Below are positions 27,275 to 36,251 of a stretch of 64,000 nt of DNA, piece by piece. This DNA is from Holosporaceae bacterium 'Namur'. GTDB lineage: Bacteria > Pseudomonadota > Alphaproteobacteria > Rickettsiales > Midichloriaceae. The stretch is from assembly GCA_014116815.1 (NCBI GenBank), contig JACGYV010000001.1:1-64000 (forward strand), written 5' to 3'. Position numbers and translations under genes: made by a program. A model generated the notes under the pieces. The model was given only the letters and a program-made list of their open reading frames with translations. It was not told where the DNA came from and searched no databases. Every line of letters begins with the position of its first letter. Within the stretch, counting starts at the first letter, position 1.

Positions 27275-28453
27275 TTATTTTCTTAGATTTGATATTTGAA
27301 GTATGATTGCACTATAAATAGAACAAAGTAAGGAGCCGGTAAGAACTCCCATCCGCACTAAGGATAAATCCTTAGGATGATGCTCAAAAGCTAATATCCC
27401 TACAAATAAGCTCATAGTAAACCCTATACCGCATAAAACAGCTACACCGTAAAATTGTAGATAACCGGCTCTATCGGGCATTCTACAGATTTTTAGCTTA
27501 ATTAACAACAGCCCTGATAAAAATACCCCTATTTGTTTACCGAAGAACAACCCTAGGATTATCCCGAGAGGTATACTGTCTTTAATAGAAGCGAAGCTTA
27601 ACCCTGATAAATTTAACCCGCTATTTGTAAAAGCGAAGAGAGGCAATATAACATAAGCGACGAGCTTATGTAATCCTTGTTCAAGATCTTTTAAAGGAGA
27701 ATCCCCCTTATTTCCATTTCTGTAAAGCGGGATTAAAAACCCTAGCACAACTCCTCCTATAGTCGCATGTATCCCTGACTTATAGAAACAATACCACATA
27801 CCTATTCCGAGTACTAGATATAACGGAACACTTACTAACCCTGCTCTTCCGAGAAAAACAATTAAACAGCAAATAAACCCTATATAAAGAAGATAAGAAA
27901 AATCTAAATTATTTGAATAAAAGAGCGCGATAATTACAACCGCCATTAAATCATCTATTATTGCAAGAGCTGTTAAAAATACCTTAAGCGATACGGGAAC
28001 ATTTCTTCCGAATAAGCTTAGCATACCTAAAGCAAAAGCAATATCGGTTGCAGCGGGAACCGCCCAGCCCTTAATCTTAACCGGATCATTATAATTAAAA
28101 CTTATGTATATAAGTACCGGTATTAATACACCGAACATCGCACAGATCACCGGTAATATTCTCTGCTCTTTTGAAGCTAAGTTACCCTCAATCATTTCTC
28201 GCTTTATTTCCATTCCGACCAGAAAAAAGAAAATTGCCATTAAAAAATCATTAACCCATGCATGAAGTGAAAGTTCGAAGACATGTTTTCCGTATGATAA
28301 TGAAAAAGTTTGATTCAGTATATCCTGGTAGCATCCGAAATACTTTGAGTTCGCTACAATTAATGCCATTATTGTTGCAAGCAATAATAATATACCTTTT
28401 TCCGCCGCATCCTGAACTAATAATGCAAATTTTGAAAATCGTCTTTGTAACAT
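27275..28453 (-). CDS. nhaA: Na+/H+ antiporter NhaA
   Basis: A 392-residue transporter with about 12 membrane segments. FLVGMEIKREMIEG and PAATDIAFALGMLSL carry the family's conserved blocks, and ALAIIDDLMAVVIIALFY holds the paired Asp residues that bind Na+. LGFLIPLYR and GIGFTMSLFV are also conserved. It exchanges internal sodium for protons. It is the first gene of the nhaA-lolC-tyrS run. Confidence 0.95.
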   Translation of the reverse strand: MLQRRFSKFALLVQDAAEKGILLLLATIMALIVANSKYFGCYQDILNQTFSLSYGKHVFELSLHAWVNDFLMAIFFFLVGMEIKREMIEGNLASKEQRILPVICAMFGVLIPVLIYISFNYNDPVKIKGWAVPAATDIAFALGMLSLFGRNVPVSLKVFLTALAIIDDLMAVVIIALFYSNNLDFSYLLYIGFICCLIVFLGRAGLVSVPLYLVLGIGMWYCFYKSGIHATIGGVVLGFLIPLYRNGNKGDSPLKDLEQGLHKLVAYVILPLFAFTNSGLNLSGLSFASIKDSIPLGIILGLFFGKQIGVFLSGLLLIKLKICRMPDRAGYLQFYGVAVLCGIGFTMSLFVGILAFEHHPKDLSLVRMGVLTGSLLCSIYSAIILQISNLRK

Positions 28454-28522
28454 AAGCTCTAAATGATATTTAATTCATAAATAAAATACCATTCGATGAT
28501 AAAAAGGGAAGCTAAATATAAA

Positions 28523-30424
28523 TTATTTAGTCTTTCTCAAAGCTTTAGGCTTATTTAGCATTTTGCTAAATAAGCTCACCATACCGCTTAAGAAGATTAA
28601 TAAGCAAGAAAACCAAACCCAGCTGATCATGGGTTTATAATATGCTCTTACCATGAGTATCCCTTCTTCATTTAGTTCTCCGGTTGCTATATATAGATCA
28701 TAAAATAGGGTATTATAAATTGCAGATTCCGTAGTTTGCTGGAGTTCAACCGGAAAAAACCTGGTTTCCGGCAATAAAGTGGTTATAAAGTTATTATGTT
28801 TAAATGCTTTAAATTCAGCAACTCTTGCTATGTAGTTTTTCCCCCTATGTATATTAATCTTTTCCAGAGTTAATCTAAAACTCCCGAGGTCTAAGTATTC
28901 TTTTACCTTAAGCGGCTTTTCAACCTCCATTTCCAGAGCTGAATTAAGGGTGATAGCCAGCACTAAAAGCCCAAACCCGATGTGGCCTAATGCCATACTT
29001 ATTATGCTTCCGTTTAATTGCTTAATTCTCTTTAAAGTATAATTTAAAACAGAAATTATTAACCATGTACTCCCGGTTATACTTATTACCGTAAACAAAG
29101 ATTGAATTTTAAACTTGTAGCTTATAAGGACGGCAAAACCCCCACTTAAAATAAACGGTACCTTGTTATCATTATAGAGTTTCCGGAGCTTAGAATTCCC
29201 CCAGCTTAATTGAGTTCCGATAATAATAAATAATAATGATATAACACCTAAAGAGCCGATTAAGCTATTAAAATACGGCGCACCTATTGAAATTTTTCCT
29301 TCACCCGCAATTTCAAGCAGGGCAGGATAAAGCGTACCTAAAATCACTATAAATGCAGCTGTGGTTAATATTAAATTATTAAAAACAATAAAGGTATTAC
29401 GTGAAAACAAGTAATCTTCGGTTTCTTCGACATTAACTATTTTGCTTACCCTTATTGAATATAAGATTAAAGCTATACCGGTTGCCGTTGCTAAAAATAT
29501 TAAAATAAAAAGACCACGCTTCGGGTCTTGTGCAAATGAGTGCACGGAAGTAATAATGTTTGATCTGACTAAAAATGTACCGACCATACTTAAAGTAAAC
29601 GTCAATATGCTAAGTAATAAATTCCAATGCTTCAATTTATTAAATTTTTCCAAAGCAATTAAAGAATGAATCAAGGCAGTAGAAGTAAGCCACGGCATAA
29701 GTGAAGAATTTTCTACCGGATCCCAAAACCAAAAGCCTCCCCATCCGAGCTCTCTATAAGCCCACCAGCTGCCTAGCCCGATTCCCAATGTTAAAAATGC
29801 CCATGACATAAGCACTAAAGGTTTGAAGATAACCGCAAATTGCTTATTAAACTCCCCGATAATGAGCGCTGCAATTGCACCGCTGTAAATAAGTGAAAAC
29901 CCGACATATCCCAAATATAGCATCGGAGGATGCATAGCAAGACCTATATCCTGCAATATCGGGTTTAAACCGTAGCCGTTCAGAGGAGCCGGGAAAATTC
30001 TTTGAAACGGATTTGATGTAAATATAACAAAACTTATAAAAAAGGTAAGCAAAGCTGCCTGAATAACTAATGTATAACGAATAAGCAATGAATCGGTTGT
30101 TTGCAAATAAGCGAATATTACACTAAAGAAGGAAAGTGCGCATATCCACATTAACATTGATCCCTCATGGTTACCCCAGGCACCGGATATTTTATAAACC
30201 AGCGGTTTTGCGGTATGGGAATTATTAACTACGTTAAGCACGGTAAAATCAGATATAATAAAACAAACTATTAAACTTATAAAAGCTAGGAAAGTAACAC
30301 TAAAAACCAGATACCAAGCAATTTTTATATATGCTAAACTTAATTTATACAGCGGAGAAACTGCAATAATAATACATAATATTAATGCAATATATAAAAA
30401 AACATTACCTAGCTCTGCATACAT
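28523..30424 (-). CDS. ccmF: Cytochrome c haem lyase subunit CcmF
   Basis: A 633-residue membrane protein of the system I cytochrome c maturation complex, attaching haem to apocytochrome c in the periplasm. The Trp-rich haem-binding motif is WGGFWFWDPVENSSLMPW. GAWGNHEGSMLMW is the second conserved block with its histidine, and MHPPMLYLGYVGFS supplies another. It has about 15 hydrophobic segments and normal length. The rest of the ccm operon is elsewhere, as is common in Rickettsiales. Confidence 0.95.
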   Translation of the reverse strand: MYAELGNVFLYIALILCIIIAVSPLYKLSLAYIKIAWYLVFSVTFLAFISLIVCFIISDFTVLNVVNNSHTAKPLVYKISGAWGNHEGSMLMWICALSFFSVIFAYLQTTDSLLIRYTLVIQAALLTFFISFVIFTSNPFQRIFPAPLNGYGLNPILQDIGLAMHPPMLYLGYVGFSLIYSGAIAALIIGEFNKQFAVIFKPLVLMSWAFLTLGIGLGSWWAYRELGWGGFWFWDPVENSSLMPWLTSTALIHSLIALEKFNKLKHWNLLLSILTFTLSMVGTFLVRSNIITSVHSFAQDPKRGLFILIFLATATGIALILYSIRVSKIVNVEETEDYLFSRNTFIVFNNLILTTAAFIVILGTLYPALLEIAGEGKISIGAPYFNSLIGSLGVISLLFIIIGTQLSWGNSKLRKLYNDNKVPFILSGGFAVLISYKFKIQSLFTVISITGSTWLIISVLNYTLKRIKQLNGSIISMALGHIGFGLLVLAITLNSALEMEVEKPLKVKEYLDLGSFRLTLEKINIHRGKNYIARVAEFKAFKHNNFITTLLPETRFFPVELQQTTESAIYNTLFYDLYIATGELNEEGILMVRAYYKPMISWVWFSCLLIFLSGMVSLFSKMLNKPKALRKTK

Positions 30425-30567
30425 GGCTTCTCTCTCAACTACACTACCTTAGAAAAAAATTTAAAAGACAATTCGCTTATTAAAAAATAATTTACATTTT
30501 AAAATTCTATTGACAAGATATACTTTCAAGGGTCAAAAATAAAGCCCGAAACGGAGGATAAGAGAAT

Positions 30568-31242
30568 ATGTTAAATAAAAAACAACATAAGGGAATTAAT
30601 CATTGTAATCCAAGTAGTTTTAAGCCAACCAGCCTTTTTGGCGATCCTGCCGAGGCTTACGGCACGCTTGAGCATAATTTAGATAAAAACACGCCTGAAC
30701 CCGGTTCTGACGGCAGAGAGGAAAAAGCATCTTCCGATAACACGGGATTAGATGCTCATGTACGTAAAAGTTCAAGGATAGCAGTAATTTATCCCAGCTC
30801 CAATAGTAAGGCTAGAATTACAGGGGAAAAGGAAGCCCTAAAAGAACGATTGGAATATAGTAAGCCGAAGCAAGAAAAAACCATTCAAATAGAGGCGGCA
30901 AGTTCAAATGGCACAGAAAGCTCACTTGATGCTTCCGAGCCATGTGAGGTTGTGAGCGCTCATAAACCACAGCGCATATATATAAACCCTGATACTATTA
31001 CCAGAGTAGTAGGATTCAAAATACCTCAGGTTACACCTCATGCACCAATCGGTAACAACGCCGAAACTACACAAGAGGATTTACCTACCTCCGGCTTTGC
31101 TCCGGTTAGGATAGGAAGTATCATCATAAGAAAGGAAAAACTTCAACGTGTAAAAAAGGATGATTCCCCTTCACATGTGCAAAGAGCGGGAGTAACATTC
31201 GGTAATACCAGAATTAATAATCAAGGCGGTAGAGGGTGTTAA
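30568..31242 (+). CDS. Hypothetical protein, hydrophilic and probably disordered
   Basis: A 224-residue protein I do not recognise. It has no signal peptide, membrane segment or known motif, and is rich in Ser, Pro, Glu and Lys. It has one of the clearest Shine-Dalgarno sites in the window (GGAGG at 30553-30557, 10 nt before ATG 30568), which supports translation. It overlaps the downstream membrane gene by 7 nt, so the two are probably coexpressed. A host-directed effector or an accessory protein of the flippase-like partner are guesses. Confidence 0.6.
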   Translation: MLNKKQHKGINHCNPSSFKPTSLFGDPAEAYGTLEHNLDKNTPEPGSDGREEKASSDNTGLDAHVRKSSRIAVIYPSSNSKARITGEKEALKERLEYSKPKQEKTIQIEAASSNGTESSLDASEPCEVVSAHKPQRIYINPDTITRVVGFKIPQVTPHAPIGNNAETTQEDLPTSGFAPVRIGSIIIRKEKLQRVKKDDSPSHVQRAGVTFGNTRINNQGGRGC

Positions 31243-32138
31243 AAATACTTCTCTCTACTAATCTTAAGAAGTATTTTATAATAATAATAAAATTATCAGT
31301 TTGTATAACCGCTTTTTATTTAGTACTTGGAAAGTTAGATATCAGTAAGCTTTTTTTATACTTAAAAAATGCGGATATTGCTTTGTTGGTCGGGGCAATT
31401 ATTGCCTCGCACCTTTCTCTGATTCTTAGTAGCCTTAGAAGTAAATTTTATTTTAAACAATACGGGCTGACTTTATCTGCTAAATTTGCCGTTTCTTTAT
31501 ATTACTTAGGTACCTTTTATAATATTCTGCTGCCGGGAGGGATCGGCGGCGACGGTTATAAATTATATTTATTGTCAAAATTGGAGAAATTTTCTAAGCT
31601 CAGCAGCTTAAGAATAATTTTATATGAAAGAGTAAACGGTTTTTACATATTAGTTTTATTTGGACTAATCCTAGTGTTATTTAGTGATTTTCTACATAAG
31701 ATACCCTACCTTAAACTTTTAACCTGGTTATGCATTATATTGATTACTCCATGTTATTTATTGGGAGTAAAATATATATTGCGCGATAATATAGGCACCG
31801 CATTAAGAGCGGCAATATTTTCTTTCTTTGTGCAATTATTCCAAGTAGTAATGGTGCTGCTTATCATCTTAGCTTTAAATAAAAGCTTAAGTTATAATCA
31901 AATCATTAATTTTACCGTATTATTTATAGTTGCTTCAATTGTTGCAATATTACCGGTTTCTATTGGAGGAGCAGGATTAAGAGAATTAACCTTTCTATAT
32001 GGAATCGGGGTTATTAATCCTGAATTGGAAGAGATAGGAGTAACTATAGCTTTGGTTGCTTTTGCTATTTATATTATTACCAGCCTGCCGGGTGCTTTTT
32101 TTATTACTAATATCAAAAAAACATATAATCGTATTTAG
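31236..32138 (+). CDS. Flippase-like (LPG synthase TM / UPF0104) membrane protein
   Basis: A 300-residue protein with about eight membrane segments. YYLGTFYNILLPGGIGGDGYKLYLL is a hallmark of the family (two adjacent motifs), as are the basic LSSLRSKFYF region and PVSIGGAGLRELTFLYG. The family includes the membrane domain of MprF and small proteins linked to lipid flipping or glycolipid transfer. It starts at GTG 31236 inside the previous gene. The catalytic domain of MprF is absent. It ends 7 nt before the convergent histidine kinase gene. Confidence 0.8.
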   Translation: MLKILLSTNLKKYFIIIIKLSVCITAFYLVLGKLDISKLFLYLKNADIALLVGAIIASHLSLILSSLRSKFYFKQYGLTLSAKFAVSLYYLGTFYNILLPGGIGGDGYKLYLLSKLEKFSKLSSLRIILYERVNGFYILVLFGLILVLFSDFLHKIPYLKLLTWLCIILITPCYLLGVKYILRDNIGTALRAAIFSFFVQLFQVVMVLLIILALNKSLSYNQIINFTVLFIVASIVAILPVSIGGAGLRELTFLYGIGVINPELEEIGVTIALVAFAIYIITSLPGAFFITNIKKTYNRI

Positions 32139-32145
32139 GCTCGCT

Positions 32146-33651
32146 TTATAACTGAGTAGTCTTGTCTTCTTCAATTTGGCTGCCCGGTACAGGAAATGTG
32201 AGTGTAATGGAAGTCCCTAGCCCCGGCTCACTTTTAATTTCGAATTTACCTTTCATAATTTCCACCAACTTCTTAGTTAGCGGCAATCCAAGCCCGGTGC
32301 CGTCATATTTTCTGCTCAACTTGTTATCTATCTGGCCGAACGGAGTAAGGGCACGCGCTATATCCTGCGGCTCCATACCAAGCCCGGTATCGGTCACTTC
32401 AATTATTATAAGGTTAAGATCAAGGTTCTTCCATGCTTTAATAGTTACGCTACCGCCTTCGGGAGTAAATTTAACCGAATTGGATAATAGGTTCAAAATC
32501 ACCTGCTTTAAACGCTTGTTATCCGCTGAAATGATAATATGCTCTTCGGGTAATTCGTCTTTTAATATAACTTTTGCCCCTTCGGCACGAGGCATAAGCA
32601 TTTTAAGCGAAATTTTAATTACTTTAGTAAGATCAACGTCTTCAAATATAGCATCCAACTTGTTTTCCTCAGCTTTAGAAAAATCTAAAATATCATTAAT
32701 TAAGCTCAGCAGATGAAGTCCGGAGGTATGGATATCTCTTATAAATTCTTTATATTGTTCGTTATTTATCGGCCCCATTGATTCGCTGCTGATAATTTCC
32801 GAGAATCCGATAATTGCATTGAGCGGAGTTCTAAGCTCGTGAGTCACGTTAGCTAAGAATTTAGATTTTTCTTTACTTTGCGTTTCGGCGGAAGTACGTG
32901 CAACTGAAAGCTCGGCTGTTGCTTCTTGTTGCTTCTCTATCATTTTCTCTGCTTGCTGGGCGGTAAAAAACACCCCGAGTGTAATAACTCCAAAACTGGA
33001 AATGATAAAGAAAATAGCTGTGAACTGGATGATTTCAATCACTTTTAATTCGCTGCTGACATTATAATTAATTTCTAAAGTTGCGCCGGCCTTAGCCGCT
33101 AGGTTTTTTAATTCTTCAAGCGGGTTTTGCGGCGCTATCGGAAGAAAAGTTTTAACTAAAGATATTTGCTCCCCTCTTCCGTCTGCTATTTCAGCTGAAG
33201 GAATTACAACGCTTGAAATACTTTTAATCATTTTTATTTTATCTAAAGAGTTACTAACTTCATTTGGATAGAAATAAGAACTGAAAAGACTTTGTTTCTC
33301 GTTTAAAGCTAAATTATTTGACTGGTATAAAGCACCGTTTGCACCGTATATAACTACTTTAGTAATATTATTCGATGAAAAGAATCTGTTACTTTCCTCA
33401 ACAAAACTCAGGTATTGCGGGAAAGTTTCAGCGGTAGCTATCGGCTTATCAGCCAAGAACCCTATAACCGGATAATATTTATTCCAGATCAATTTTATAT
33501 AATTATCGGCTGTTTCCTGTGCTTGTTTTTGACTTACATCGCGCACGAAATACTCAGTAGTATAATATTTGAAATATACTCCGAGAAGTAAAGAAACAAT
33601 AATAATTATCCCATATACAATAAGGGTTATATATCTTAAATTAAAAAACAT
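32146..33651 (-). CDS. Membrane sensor histidine kinase (PleC/PdhS-like)
   Basis: A 501-residue kinase with membrane segments at about residues 8-27 and 205-230 that flank a periplasmic sensor region. The dimerisation/phosphoacceptor block is KFLANVTHELRTPLNAIIGF with the phosphorylated His. The N box is LKQVILNLLSNSVKFTPEGG, the G1 box DTGLGM and the G2 box GTGLGLPLTKKLVE. There is no receiver domain and no response regulator next to it, so it is an orphan kinase, as is usual for alphaproteobacterial PleC/DivJ/PdhS types that act on DivK. The signal is unknown. Confidence 0.85.
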   Translation of the reverse strand: MFFNLRYITLIVYGIIIIVSLLLGVYFKYYTTEYFVRDVSQKQAQETADNYIKLIWNKYYPVIGFLADKPIATAETFPQYLSFVEESNRFFSSNNITKVVIYGANGALYQSNNLALNEKQSLFSSYFYPNEVSNSLDKIKMIKSISSVVIPSAEIADGRGEQISLVKTFLPIAPQNPLEELKNLAAKAGATLEINYNVSSELKVIEIIQFTAIFFIISSFGVITLGVFFTAQQAEKMIEKQQEATAELSVARTSAETQSKEKSKFLANVTHELRTPLNAIIGFSEIISSESMGPINNEQYKEFIRDIHTSGLHLLSLINDILDFSKAEENKLDAIFEDVDLTKVIKISLKMLMPRAEGAKVILKDELPEEHIIISADNKRLKQVILNLLSNSVKFTPEGGSVTIKAWKNLDLNLIIIEVTDTGLGMEPQDIARALTPFGQIDNKLSRKYDGTGLGLPLTKKLVEIMKGKFEIKSEPGLGTSITLTFPVPGSQIEEDKTTQL

Positions 33652-33734
33652 AAGCTTAAAAAATTCTCCGTATAATTAATTTGAGAATGTTTTAGAACTT
33701 ATGTCAAGCTTAATAAACAATAGGTATCAATAAA

Positions 33735-34253
33735 TTAGTTGGGAATGATAACTAAAAATATTTGTTTACCTTCTAATTTCGGTTCAAGCTCTACTTTAGC
33801 TACGTCAGACATGTCCGCCTTGAATTTTTGAATTACCGCGAAACCAAGCTCATTATGAGTAATTTCTCTACCTTTAAATTGCAAGGAAACTCTTACCTTA
33901 TTTCCTTCAGCTATAAATTTACGCGCATTCTTTAGTTTTACCCCGTAGTCACCTTCCGCTATATTAGGCCTTATCTTAATTTCTTTAATTTCTACTACTT
34001 TCTGTTTCTTCTTAGCTTCTTGTGCCTTTTTTTGGATTTCATATTTATATTTACCGAAATCCATTACTTTACAGACAGGCGGCTCGGCATTAGGGGAAAT
34101 CTCAACTAAATCCAGCCCGACTCTCCTTGCTAATTCCAATCCTTGCTTCGGTAAAACTATACCGATCATATTTCCTTCATGATCAATCAACCTAATTTGG
34201 GATGAATTTATCTGTTCATTGATCCTTATATCACTTGCTTTATTAGTAGAAAT
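33735..34253 (-). CDS. infC: Translation initiation factor IF-3, probable ATT start
   Basis: IF-3 binds the 30S subunit and checks the initiator codon. ATG/TTG-based calling would start at 34190 and lose the conserved N-terminus. Reading upstream in frame, the sequence ISTNKASDIRINEQINSSQI runs into RLIDHEGNMIGIV, the normal IF-3 N-domain, and begins at ATT (34253-34251) with AAGGAG 6 nt before it. No ATG, GTG or TTG lies in frame between. E. coli infC also uses AUU for autoregulation. This gives 172 residues, normal length. The linker and C-domain (KVMDFGKYKYEIQKKAQEAK, KVRVSLQFKGREITH) are intact. It is 15 nt downstream of thrS, as in E. coli. Confidence 0.93.
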   Translation of the reverse strand: MSTNKASDIRINEQINSSQIRLIDHEGNMIGIVLPKQGLELARRVGLDLVEISPNAEPPVCKVMDFGKYKYEIQKKAQEAKKKQKVVEIKEIKIRPNIAEGDYGVKLKNARKFIAEGNKVRVSLQFKGREITHNELGFAVIQKFKADMSDVAKVELEPKLEGKQIFLVIIPN

Positions 34254-34266
34254 AATCAGCTCCTTT
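34251..34266 (-). promoter_or_regulatory. Shine-Dalgarno and ATT start of infC
   Basis: AAAGGAG at 34266-34260, then CTGATT, then ATT at 34253-34251. A second ATT directly upstream is only 3 nt from the SD, so the 34253 codon is favoured. A non-canonical start at infC allows IF-3 to repress its own translation, as known in enterobacteria. Confidence 0.75.
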
Positions 34267-34268
34267 TA

Positions 34269-36188
34269 TTAGTTAATTTTGTGATTTTTGACTTCTTGTA
34301 CTAATTTATTAATAAAATCATTTAAATCAAGTACTTCTTGTAAGTCAGACCCTAATCTTCTTACCGAAACTTCTCTTTTTTCCATTTCATTCTTACCCAA
34401 CGCAAGAATTACAGGGACTTTCGCCAGAGAATGCTTACGTACCTTATAATTAATTTTATCGTTGTTTAAGTCAAGTTCTACCTGAATACCTTGCCTTTTT
34501 AAAGTTAAGGCGACTTCTTCAGCATACCGGTCAACTTGGTTAGTAATAGTTGCAATCACAACCTGCACCGGAGATAGCCATAGCGGCACCTTACCGGCAT
34601 AGTGCTCAAGCATAATACCTAAGAATCTTTCTATTGAGCCGAACATAGCTCTGTGTATCATTACAGGGTGATGTTTTTTACCGTCTTCCCCTATATAAGA
34701 CGCACCGAGCCTTACTGGTAAATTTAAATCAACTTGAATTGTACCGAGTTGCCAATCCCTGCCTATTGCATCCCTTAAAACAAACTCTATTTTAGGGCCG
34801 TAAAATGCACCTTCACCCGGGTTAACGGTATAAGGCAAGCCGGTTGCTTCAATCGCTTCTCTTAAAGCTTTCTCGGATTTATCCCACACCTCATCACTAC
34901 CTATCCTTTTTTCCGGCCGATCGGAAAACTTTAACCTTACTTCCTCAAATCCGAAGTCTTTATAAATATCAAGTATCAAGCTGCACATCTTTTTGCATTC
35001 ATCGGTTAGCTGGTCTTCAGTACAAAACACATGCGCATCATCTTGAGTAAATCCTCTTACTCTCATTAACCCGTGTAGTGAACCTGAAGGCTCATACCTA
35101 TGAACTTTACCGAACTCGGATAATCTTAAAGGGAGCTCCTTATAACTTACAATACCCTGTTTAAATACCTGTACCCCGCCAGGACAATTCATCGGCTTTA
35201 TCGCAAACACCTTCTCATCATCCGAAGCTTTAGCAATAAACATATTATCCTGGAACTTCTCCCAATGTCCGGAAGCTTCCCATAAAGAACGATCTAAAAT
35301 TTCAGGGGTTGCAATTTCCATAAAACCTGCATCATTTTGTTTTTGACGTATATACTCCACCAATTTTTGAAATAAACTCCACCCCTTAGGATGCCAAAAC
35401 ACCACACCCGGTCCTTCTTCCTGAAAATGAAAAAGATTCATTTCCTTACCGAGCTTTCTATGATCTCTCTTTTCAGCTTCTTCTATTTGCTTTAAATATG
35501 CCTTTAAATCCGCCTCATTTGACCAAGCGGTTCCGTATATTCTTTGCAGCATCGGGTTTTTGCTGTCACCCCTCCAATAAGCACCAGCAAGCTTCATTAA
35601 CTTAAAGGCTTTAACTTTACCGGTAGAAGGTGAATGAGGGCCTCGGCATAAATCTGCAAACCCGCCTTGCGAATAAATCTTTATTTCTTCTTGAGCAGGA
35701 ATAGATTTAATGATCTCAACTTTATATTTTTCCCCTAAACTTTTAAAGTATTCTATCGCCTCATCACGGCTCATCACCCGGCGAGTAACTCTATCGTTAC
35801 GCGCAGAGATTTTTTTCATGTGCGCTTCAATCTTCGCCAAATCTTCTAAAGTAAACGGCTCCTCACGCGCAAAATCATAATAAAAGCCATTCTCAATGGT
35901 CGGGCCTATAGTTACCTGAGTTTCCGGATAAAGCTCCTTGACTGCTTGTGCTAAAAGATGAGCTGCATCATGCCTGATTATATCCAAGCCTTCTTCCGAC
36001 TTCGATGTAATAACCTCAACCTTTGAATCCTCGGTAATCAATGTATCCAGATCCTTTAGTTCGCCATTAATTTTTACGGCGATAGCCTCATTTTTCAGTG
36101 ATTTACTGATTGATTCAGCAAACTCAAAGCCGGAAACATGTTCCGGAAATTCCTTGAAATTTCCATCAGGTAGAGTGATTCTTAGCAT
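34269..36188 (-). CDS. thrS: Threonyl-tRNA synthetase
   Basis: Class II synthetase of 639 residues. An N-terminal TGS domain (LRITLPDGNFKEF) is followed by the editing domain with HDAAHLLAQAVKEL and the metal-site Cys/His in GGFADLCRGPH. The catalytic core has motif 2 RYEPSGSLHGLMRVRGFTQDD and motif 3 HRAMFGSIERFLGIMLEHYAG (each a continuous conserved block), and the anticodon-binding domain closes the protein. ATG 36188 gives MLRITLPDG; an in-frame TTG four codons upstream is less likely. It is followed by infC. Confidence 0.96.
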   Translation of the reverse strand: MLRITLPDGNFKEFPEHVSGFEFAESISKSLKNEAIAVKINGELKDLDTLITEDSKVEVITSKSEEGLDIIRHDAAHLLAQAVKELYPETQVTIGPTIENGFYYDFAREEPFTLEDLAKIEAHMKKISARNDRVTRRVMSRDEAIEYFKSLGEKYKVEIIKSIPAQEEIKIYSQGGFADLCRGPHSPSTGKVKAFKLMKLAGAYWRGDSKNPMLQRIYGTAWSNEADLKAYLKQIEEAEKRDHRKLGKEMNLFHFQEEGPGVVFWHPKGWSLFQKLVEYIRQKQNDAGFMEIATPEILDRSLWEASGHWEKFQDNMFIAKASDDEKVFAIKPMNCPGGVQVFKQGIVSYKELPLRLSEFGKVHRYEPSGSLHGLMRVRGFTQDDAHVFCTEDQLTDECKKMCSLILDIYKDFGFEEVRLKFSDRPEKRIGSDEVWDKSEKALREAIEATGLPYTVNPGEGAFYGPKIEFVLRDAIGRDWQLGTIQVDLNLPVRLGASYIGEDGKKHHPVMIHRAMFGSIERFLGIMLEHYAGKVPLWLSPVQVVIATITNQVDRYAEEVALTLKRQGIQVELDLNNDKINYKVRKHSLAKVPVILALGKNEMEKREVSVRRLGSDLQEVLDLNDFINKLVQEVKNHKIN

Positions 36189-36251
36189 TCTTATATACAA
36201 ACTTCATTTTGCATCAAACTTAGTTTAATTGCCTTATGTTGTCAATTTCAA

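Noticed and set aside
30510..30524. TTGACA followed by TATACT before the hypothetical gene
   Set aside because: The two boxes are only 3 nt apart, which is not a usable promoter spacing.
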